64,000 nucleotides of DNA, from the NCBI GenBank assembly GCA_910579775.1, contig CAJTUE010000001.1, positions 310,001 through 374,000 on the forward strand, written 5' to 3'. A program made the position numbers and the translations under genes. This stretch comes from an uncultured Oscillospiraceae bacterium. GTDB taxonomy: Bacteria; Bacillota; Clostridia; Oscillospirales; Oscillospiraceae. Under the pieces are notes generated by a model, which was not told where the DNA came from, did no database searches, and saw only the letters and a list, made by a program, of their open reading frames with translations. Below are positions 57,306 through 64,000 of this stretch, one piece after another. The stretch's first letter is position 1. The number at the start of each line of letters is the position of its first letter.

Positions 57306-59803
57306 AACACTACCGCGCGCTGGCTCTGAAGGAGCTGCTGGCCCAGCGGATCACCTCTGTTTTGATCCTCCTGGCAATCGTTTTGTCCACCATGATGACG
57401 GCGGCGATTGGCCAGTCTATGGGGGTGCTGTCCGCCATGCGCCAGCAGCAGGCCATCGCCATCGGCGGCAACCGCCACGCCGGCTTTGTGCAGATGAACG
57501 AGATGCAGCTGGAAACGCTGGAAAACGATTCCCGCCTTTCCTTTGTGGGACCGTATATCGTGGTGGGGAATACCCGGCTGGACAACACCCTGAACCTGGG
57601 CCTCAGCGAGTTTTGGGAGGATGTGACCGCCGTTTATCCCTCCATTTCCAAGCTCAAGGAGGGACGTTTGCCGGAGAATCCCATGGAGATCGCCCTGCCT
57701 GAGGATGTGCTGGGCTATCTGAGGTTTTCCGGGGAATTGGGGGACAAGCTGACCCTGTCGCTGGAGAAGGCCCTGCGCCACGGGGTGATGACCAATTCCT
57801 ACGATTTCACAGCCGAATTTACCCTGGTGGGCGTCACCGAGAGCAACTACCTCAACTACACTGCCGGGGTCATCAACGGCGTCGTGGGTCAAGGGACGGC
57901 GGAGGCGCTACTGCCCGAGGAATACCGCTACTACAATGTAGACGTGCGCATGGTGGATAAGGGGACGTTCCAGGCTACCATGGATGACCTGGTGACCTCT
58001 CTGAACGTCCCGGAGCTGGACACGCTGTACAACACACCGTATTTGAACGCCTTGGGCATTCGATACAGCAAGGAGGCCGCTGACGTGACGGGCGTCTCGG
58101 AAAACGGTTTCCCCTTTATGCTGGCGACGGGAGTGCTGGTGGGTGCGCTCGTTCTGCTGGCGGCGGGGCTGGTGATCTACAACATTCTGAAGATCGCCGT
58201 CTCCCGGCGCATGACCCAGTACGGCGTCCTCCGGGCGATCGGGGCGGAGAAGAGACAGCTCTATTTTCTGGTCACCGCCCAGGTGTTGCTGTTGTGTACC
58301 TTGGGAATACCGATCGGTCTGTTACTGGGCACACTCTCGGCCAGGAGCATCCTTACCGCCGCCACGGGGATGCTGTCCCCGAAAATTTTTCTGGCGAGGG
58401 ACGCAGGGGAGCTGGCGCGGCTCATTGGGGAAAGCAGCGGCGGGAAGGGTCCGTTCCTGTTGGCGAGCGCAGCCGTCACCTTATTCTTTGCCTTGATCGC
58501 TGCACTGCCCGCCGCACGGTATGCGGCGCGGGTGTCTCCCACCGTTGCCATGGCGGGGAGCCGGGGCAAGATCAAACGCCGGAGCCGCAGGGTTAGGAAG
58601 ATCCGCCGTTTCGAGGCGTTTTACGCCCGGCTCAACCTGAAGCGGAGCCGGGGCCGCACCGTTATCACTGTGTTGTCTCTGGTCATGAGCATTACGGTCT
58701 TCATTGCCCTCCAAAGCGCGGTGGGGCTGCTGGACGCCTCCGCCGGTGGGGTGGCGGAGCACTACGGGGACTACTCCATTACCAACGAGACGGTGGGCTT
58801 TTCCCCGGAGGAATACCGGGCCATGGAGGCCGACCCCCGGGTGGAAACGCTGACCGCCATGCAGTTTTCCTACTACGAGCAGGGGACAGACGGCTACCCT
58901 GTCGGGATCGGCTTTGGTTTCCCACTGCAGCCGGCGGAGACCTTTCAGGTGCTGGGGCTGAACGGTCCTTACTGGGACAGGGCCTTTTCCTCCCTTTCCC
59001 GGGAGCTTCTGGAAAAGCTCAAGGCAGGAGAGGGCTGCGTGGTCCGCAATCCTCTCCCCCTGATCTACGAGGGGGAGGAGATTCCCCGCACAGAAATAAA
59101 AGCGGGGGATACCATTACCGTGGCGGGCCGGGAGGTGACCGTGCTGCACACTCTGGACGGCTATGACGGCTACCTGAGCGTGGGCAACAGCGGCTTTATC
59201 AACGGTGTGCAGGTCGTCGTAAACAAGGAACTGTACGCCGCGCTCACCGGGAAGACGACCTACAACGAGCTGCTTCCCACTCTGGCGGAAGGGGTGGACC
59301 GAGCGGAGTATGACACCGAGGTGGCAGCCCTGGCGGAGCGGGTTCCGGGGACGATATGGCTTTCCTATGAGGACACGGACCGCCAGCTGGCGGAGAGCTT
59401 TGCCCAGATCAAGCTCCTGGCCTGGGGGTTGATCCTCTTTGTGGCCCTGATCGGCCTTTTGAACATTGTCAACACGGTCTATACCAACGTCCACACCCGG
59501 GTCAAGGAGATCGGAATGCAGCGGGCCATCGGCATGAGCGCGGGGAGCCTCTACAAGGTCTTTTTGTGGGAGGGGGTCTACTACGGGCTTATTGCCTCCA
59601 CTGTCGGCGGCGCGCTGGGGTATATCTGTGCGGTCTTTGTGGGGGCGGCCACCACGGACACGCTCCAATTGGTTCCAGTCCCTGTTTTGCCCATGGTGGA
59701 GGCGGCGGTCCTGGCGGTGGCGGCCTGCCTGCTGGCCACGTGCGTCCCTCTGCGCCGAGTCGGCAGGCTGAGCGCGGTAGAGGCCATAGAAAACGTGGAG
59801 TGA
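57302..59803 (+). CDS. ABC transporter permease with two FtsX domains
   Basis: An 833-residue permease: an N-terminal helix (about 16-40), a large external domain (about 45-270), three helices (about 275-400, with SRRMTQYGVLRAIGAEKRQL), a helix near 450, a second external domain (about 470-690), and the last three helices (about 700-830, VKEIGMQRAIGMSAGSLYKV). This duplicated FtsX plan is found in exporters of peptides, antibiotics or lipids. With the two-component system directly upstream it probably forms a sensing-and-export unit of the kind used against antimicrobial peptides; the compound is unknown. Confidence 0.9.
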   Translation: MKHYRALALKELLAQRITSVLILLAIVLSTMMTAAIGQSMGVLSAMRQQQAIAIGGNRHAGFVQMNEMQLETLENDSRLSFVGPYIVVGNTRLDNTLNLGLSEFWEDVTAVYPSISKLKEGRLPENPMEIALPEDVLGYLRFSGELGDKLTLSLEKALRHGVMTNSYDFTAEFTLVGVTESNYLNYTAGVINGVVGQGTAEALLPEEYRYYNVDVRMVDKGTFQATMDDLVTSLNVPELDTLYNTPYLNALGIRYSKEAADVTGVSENGFPFMLATGVLVGALVLLAAGLVIYNILKIAVSRRMTQYGVLRAIGAEKRQLYFLVTAQVLLLCTLGIPIGLLLGTLSARSILTAATGMLSPKIFLARDAGELARLIGESSGGKGPFLLASAAVTLFFALIAALPAARYAARVSPTVAMAGSRGKIKRRSRRVRKIRRFEAFYARLNLKRSRGRTVITVLSLVMSITVFIALQSAVGLLDASAGGVAEHYGDYSITNETVGFSPEEYRAMEADPRVETLTAMQFSYYEQGTDGYPVGIGFGFPLQPAETFQVLGLNGPYWDRAFSSLSRELLEKLKAGEGCVVRNPLPLIYEGEEIPRTEIKAGDTITVAGREVTVLHTLDGYDGYLSVGNSGFINGVQVVVNKELYAALTGKTTYNELLPTLAEGVDRAEYDTEVAALAERVPGTIWLSYEDTDRQLAESFAQIKLLAWGLILFVALIGLLNIVNTVYTNVHTRVKEIGMQRAIGMSAGSLYKVFLWEGVYYGLIASTVGGALGYICAVFVGAATTDTLQLVPVPVLPMVEAAVLAVAACLLATCVPLRRVGRLSAVEAIENVE

Positions 59804-59854
59804 ACTTTGTGAAATGACACAGACCTTTCTTTCTTGACATTGCCGAGGCCCTTT

Positions 59855-59935
59855 TCTTGCGGACCGCCGGGGACGGCGGTCCCTACAAATTTCACCGGAC
59901 CTTTACCTTTGAATGTAGGTTTTTGCCCCGCCCGC
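59855..59935. repeat. Dispersed intergenic repeat, copy 2
   Basis: A perfect GGACCGCC-GGGGAC-GGCGGTCC hairpin (59861-59882) followed by CTACAAATT and, after 30 bases, TGTAGG and GCCCCGCCCGCC. Words are shared with the repeat at 35795-35883 (TGTAGGGGCGGG). Confidence 0.45.
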
Positions 59936-59942
59936 CGTTCGC

Positions 59943-59984
59943 AAAAAAAGGAAGCCGTCTGCGTATGCAGACGGCTTCCTTTTG
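59943..59984. terminator. Bidirectional terminator between the ABC permease and the purine permease
   Basis: AAAAGGAAGCCGTCTGC-GTAT-GCAGACGGCTTCCTTTT, 17 bp perfect. Confidence 0.93.
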
Positions 59985-59998
59985 TGTAATCGGTGGGA

Positions 59999-61423
59999 TC
60001 AGACGATCAGGAAGAACTTGACCAGGAACAGCGCGGAGATGATGTAGGTGAGGACGGAGACCTCCTTGAACTTGCCGGAGAACACCTTGATGACGGTGTA
60101 GGAGATCAGGCCCAGGCCGATGGCGTGGCCAATGGAGCTGGAGATGGGCATGGCGATGAGCATGAGGGCCACGGGCACCATCTGGTCCAGATCGTCGAAC
60201 TTCACGTTCTTCAGGCCCTGGAGCATCAGCACGCCCACATAGATCAGCGCGGCGGAGGTGGCGGGGGCGGGAATGATGGCCGCGATGGGGGCGATGAAGG
60301 TGCAGGCCAGGAACAGGATGCCGCAGGTGAGGGCGGTGAGTCCCGTGCGGCCGCCGGCCTCCACGCCGGAGGCGGACTCCACGAAGGTGGTGACAGTGGA
60401 GGTGCCGGTGCAGGCGCCGGCCATGGTGCCCACGGCGTCGGCCAGGAGGGCCTCCTTCATGTTGGGCATGTTGCCGTCCTTGTCCACCATGCCGGCCCGG
60501 GAGGCAGTGCCCACCAGGGTGCCGATGGTGTCGAACATGTCGATCATGCAGAAGGTGATGACCAGGGTGACGATGGTAAAGATGCCAATGTCAAGGAAGC
60601 CCTGGAAGTTGAACTTGAAGAAGGTGGTCTCGGCCATGTCCTTGAAGGGGGGCAGCCAGTTGGCCTGGGCCAGGGACTCGAAGGGATTGCTCTTCAGGAA
60701 GATGATGGAGCCGGCCCAGTGGATCACGGAGGCGGCCAGCATACCGATGAGCACGGAGCCCTTGACCTTCTTCTTGGACAGCAGGACAATGACAAACAGG
60801 CCGATAAACATGGTCACCACGCTGAGTACCATGGCGGGGTAGCCGGAGCCCATGGTTTTGCTGGCGGCGTCGGCAGTGAGGGCGCCAAAGAAGTCACGCA
60901 TGACGAAGAAGGGACCGCCGTTCTCGGAGTAGATACCGGCGTTGGAGCCAAAGCCGATGTTCATCAGCATCAAGCCGATGGCGGGGGCAATGCCCAGGCG
61001 CACCCCCAGGGGGATGGCGTCTACGATCTTCTCCCGGACGTTGAGCAGGGACAGGATCAGGAAGATGACGCCCTCGATGAGGATGATGACCAGCGCCGCC
61101 TGGAAGGAGGCCAGATAGCTCATGCCGGTGATGCTGACGATGTTGGCCACCACGATGGCGAAGAAGCTGTTCAGGCCCATGCCGGGGGCGAGGCAGAAGG
61201 GCTTGTTGGCCGCGAAGGCCATAACGAACATTGCGATGGCGGAGGCGATACAGGTTGCCAGGAACACGCCGTTCCAGAGGTTTGCGCCCTCCGCGCCGAA
61301 GCCGGTGAGCAGGTTGGGGTTCAAGGCGATGATGTAGGCCATCGTCATGAACGTGGTCAGACCTGCGACGATCTCCGTGCGGACGGTGGTACCGTTCTGT
61401 TTGAGCTTGAAAATCTTTTCCAT
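59999..61423 (-). CDS. AzgA-type NCS2 purine permease
   Basis: A 474-residue transporter with about 13 membrane segments. RTEIVAGLTTFMTMAYIIAL, ANKPFCLAPGMGLNSFFA, DMFDTIGTLVG and GTSTVTTFVESASGVEAGGR are the signatures of the AzgA/GhxP subfamily, which imports adenine, guanine and hypoxanthine with H+. The frame opens at 61495, but ATG 61423 follows GGGAGAAG and fits the family start. No purine riboswitch fold is evident in the short leader. It is divergent from the phosphoribosyltransferase gene. Confidence 0.93.
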   Translation of the reverse strand: MEKIFKLKQNGTTVRTEIVAGLTTFMTMAYIIALNPNLLTGFGAEGANLWNGVFLATCIASAIAMFVMAFAANKPFCLAPGMGLNSFFAIVVANIVSITGMSYLASFQAALVIILIEGVIFLILSLLNVREKIVDAIPLGVRLGIAPAIGLMLMNIGFGSNAGIYSENGGPFFVMRDFFGALTADAASKTMGSGYPAMVLSVVTMFIGLFVIVLLSKKKVKGSVLIGMLAASVIHWAGSIIFLKSNPFESLAQANWLPPFKDMAETTFFKFNFQGFLDIGIFTIVTLVITFCMIDMFDTIGTLVGTASRAGMVDKDGNMPNMKEALLADAVGTMAGACTGTSTVTTFVESASGVEAGGRTGLTALTCGILFLACTFIAPIAAIIPAPATSAALIYVGVLMLQGLKNVKFDDLDQMVPVALMLIAMPISSSIGHAIGLGLISYTVIKVFSGKFKEVSVLTYIISALFLVKFFLIV

Positions 61424-61520
61424 TTTCTTCTCCCTTTCACTTCCCGCCTGCAGGGGGCGGGAAAAAGATAGGTAGAGCATACCACAATTCGACAAGAAAT
61501 GCTAGGGACAGGATTCCAAA

Positions 61521-61549
61521 TTGACAGGGTAGAATGGAGGGTATATAAT
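61521..61549 (+). promoter_or_regulatory. Consensus promoter of the phosphoribosyltransferase gene
   Basis: TTGACA (61521-61526), 17 bases, TATAAT (61544-61549): a perfect consensus promoter, 34 bases before ATG 61583. Confidence 0.9.
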
Positions 61550-61582
61550 GGAAAACGACCAAAAAACAAGGAGGCGTCCCCT

Positions 61583-62134
61583 ATGACCTATGAAATACAG
61601 GTGGCGGGCCTGACCCGTCATTTGCCCTTGTGTCCCATCAGCGACACCCTGATGATCGGTGCGTTCGTCATTTTCGGCGACGTGGAGCTGACCTGCGCCT
61701 GCGCCCGGGAGCTTTTGAAGCTTGCCCCGGAATTTGATTACATGGTAGCCCCCGAGGCCAAGGCTATCCCCCTGGTTCACGAAATGGCTCGCCAGAGCGG
61801 CCGCAATGAATATTTTCTGGTGCGCAAAAAGAAAAAGGCCTACATGGACGGAGTGTTTGAGGCCATCGACCGTTCCATTACTACCGAGGGAGAGCAGAAG
61901 CTCTACATGGATGGAGCCGACGCCAAGAAGATGAAGGGGAAACGCATTCTGATCCTGGACGACGTGATCTCCACCGGCGGCTCTCTGGCGGCGGTGGAAA
62001 GCCTGGTAGAGCAGGCCGGGGGCAATGTGGTGGGCCGTATGGCGATCTTGGCCGAGGGAGACGCCGCCAAGCGGAAGGACATCATGTTTTTGGAGCCGCT
62101 GCCCCTCTTCAATGCGCAAGGACAGCCACTATAA
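61583..62134 (+). CDS. Purine phosphoribosyltransferase (adenine/xanthine type)
   Basis: A 183-residue type I PRTase that condenses a purine base with PRPP. The PRPP loop is RILILDDVISTGGSLAAVE (about 130-148), and a PPi loop-like VAPEAKAIPLVHEMA (about 59-73) precedes it. The length and pattern fit the adenine/xanthine PRTase group (Apt/Xpt-like) in Firmicutes. The divergent purine permease supports a role in purine base salvage. AAGGAGG lies 8 bases before ATG 61583. Strong promoter suggests constitutive expression. The base used cannot be fixed from sequence. Confidence 0.87.
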   Translation: MTYEIQVAGLTRHLPLCPISDTLMIGAFVIFGDVELTCACARELLKLAPEFDYMVAPEAKAIPLVHEMARQSGRNEYFLVRKKKKAYMDGVFEAIDRSITTEGEQKLYMDGADAKKMKGKRILILDDVISTGGSLAAVESLVEQAGGNVVGRMAILAEGDAAKRKDIMFLEPLPLFNAQGQPL

Positions 62135-62150
62135 CTTAGAGCAACGGCAT

Positions 62151-62196
62151 AAAAAGGACCCGAAGCATGGCTTCCGCTGTGCTTCGGGTCCTTTTC
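62151..62196. terminator. Bidirectional terminator between the PRTase gene and trkH
   Basis: AAAAGGACCCGAAGC / GCTTCGGGTCCTTTT with a 14-base loop that itself can pair in part (GC-rich). Confidence 0.88.
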
Positions 62197-62210
62197 TATC
62201 ATCAGAAAGG

Positions 62211-63668
<1,458 letters not shown>

Positions 63669-63682
63669 TTGGCGCTTCCCTC

Positions 63683-64000
63683 CTAGTCTGCAAAGACATC
63701 GCCCAGGTCGCTGATGGCTCGCCCCTCCCCGGTAACGACAATAAGGGTGTCGCCGGGATAGAATTTACTGTCGCCCTTGGGGAGGATGGTCTTGCCGTTG
63801 TGGGTGATGCAGGAGATCAAAATGCCGCTCTTCAGCGGGATATCCTTCAGGGGCTGGCCGCAGTAACGGGTGGTCTCTCCGGTGCGGAACTCCATGGCTT
63901 CCACTTGGCCGTCCACGATGGGATGAAGGGTGAGAAAGCTACCGCCGTCCTGCCTGTGTGCGGAGGACATGGCGCGCACATAGCGCACGATGTTGGCACA
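63683..64000 (-). CDS. trkA: TrkA-type K+ uptake regulator, C-terminal part, runs off window
   Basis: The last about 105 residues of a TrkA protein: IVRYVRAMSSAHRQD, then an RCK_C domain (LKSGILISCITHNGKTILPK, YPGDTLIVVTG) ending at TAG 63683. The NAD-binding Rossmann half lies outside the window. It precedes trkH in the transcription direction, giving trkA-trkH order. An internal ATG near 63988 is not a real start. Confidence 0.88.
   Translation of the reverse strand, partial: CANIVRYVRAMSSAHRQDGGSFLTLHPIVDGQVEAMEFRTGETTRYCGQPLKDIPLKSGILISCITHNGKTILPKGDSKFYPGDTLIVVTGEGRAISDLGDVFAD

Noticed and set aside
59993..61471. Plus-strand frame of 492 codons opposite the purine permease
   Set aside because: Gly/Asp/His-rich shadow of a membrane protein gene; no signals.
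61424..61500. Purine riboswitch before the AzgA-type permease
   Set aside because: The leader is under 80 bases and shows only a small GCCCCCTGCAGGCGGGA hairpin; the conserved junction bases of the purine aptamer were not found.

Overview
The window is about 60% GC, with clean Shine-Dalgarno sites and vegetative promoters that almost all have 17-bp spacers. It carries two sporulation genes (spoIVA, sigG), an oxygen-sensitive class III ribonucleotide reductase, a Na+-pumping decarboxylase and SLH-anchored surface proteins. This points to a strictly anaerobic, spore-forming Firmicute. The style is that of a gut Oscillospiraceae (Flavonifractor/Pseudoflavonifractor/Lawsonibacter-like); this placement is inference from gene content and protein style, not from a search.

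Layout. 1-2665 (-): N-terminal 888 residues of a secreted dockerin/FN3/F5-8C protein that appears to enter an M60-type peptidase region at the window edge. 2896-6837 (-): operon mutY-tdk-radical SAM-MATE, whose promoter carries two NrdR-like boxes. 7029-19880 (+): division and cell-wall (dcw) cluster mraZ-rsmH-ftsL-pbpB-murE-mraY-ftsW-murG-murA-ftsQ-ftsZ, with an array of MraZ boxes at its head; murF, murD, murC and ftsA are absent. 19941-21094 (-): a 74-aa protein and a short-chain dehydrogenase. 21.2-24.1 kb: decayed accessory island of gene fragments (plasmid-type protein, ADP-ribosylglycohydrolase, lipase, PAPS-reductase-like, DUF262) beside the 3' end of tRNA-Ser. 24.6-30.5 kb (+): purine nucleoside phosphorylase, amidohydrolase, lipid-flippase-type exporter, MazG, HU, DeoC. 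30.6-36.4 kb: phosphopantetheinyl transferase, Rieske flavoprotein, DegV, and nrdD-nrdG under NrdR boxes. 36.6-43.7 kb (-): a 2369-residue SLH surface protein. 43.9-44.7 kb (-): a Fic protein lacking the catalytic His, and tRNA-Gln. 45-50.3 kb (+): Na+ oxaloacetate decarboxylase genes and pckA. 50.4-54.7 kb: PDZ-less S41 protease with SLH domains, spoIVA (-) with a SigE promoter, sigG (+). 54.8-59.8 kb (+): two-component system and ABC exporter sharing an 11-bp direct-repeat operator. 60-64 kb: AzgA-type purine permease (-), phosphoribosyltransferase (+), TrkH and the C-terminus of TrkA (-).

How it works together. The dcw block builds the septum and peptidoglycan; MurE has the DNPR motif of meso-diaminopimelate-adding enzymes. 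DNA-precursor genes are spread over the window (nrdDG, tdk, mutY, mazG, deoC, punA, the purine transporter/PRTase pair). The near-identity of the NrdR boxes at nrdD and at mutY-tdk suggests that two of these loci share one regulator, which is the most novel regulatory inference here. No CRISPR array, phage or intact transposase was seen.
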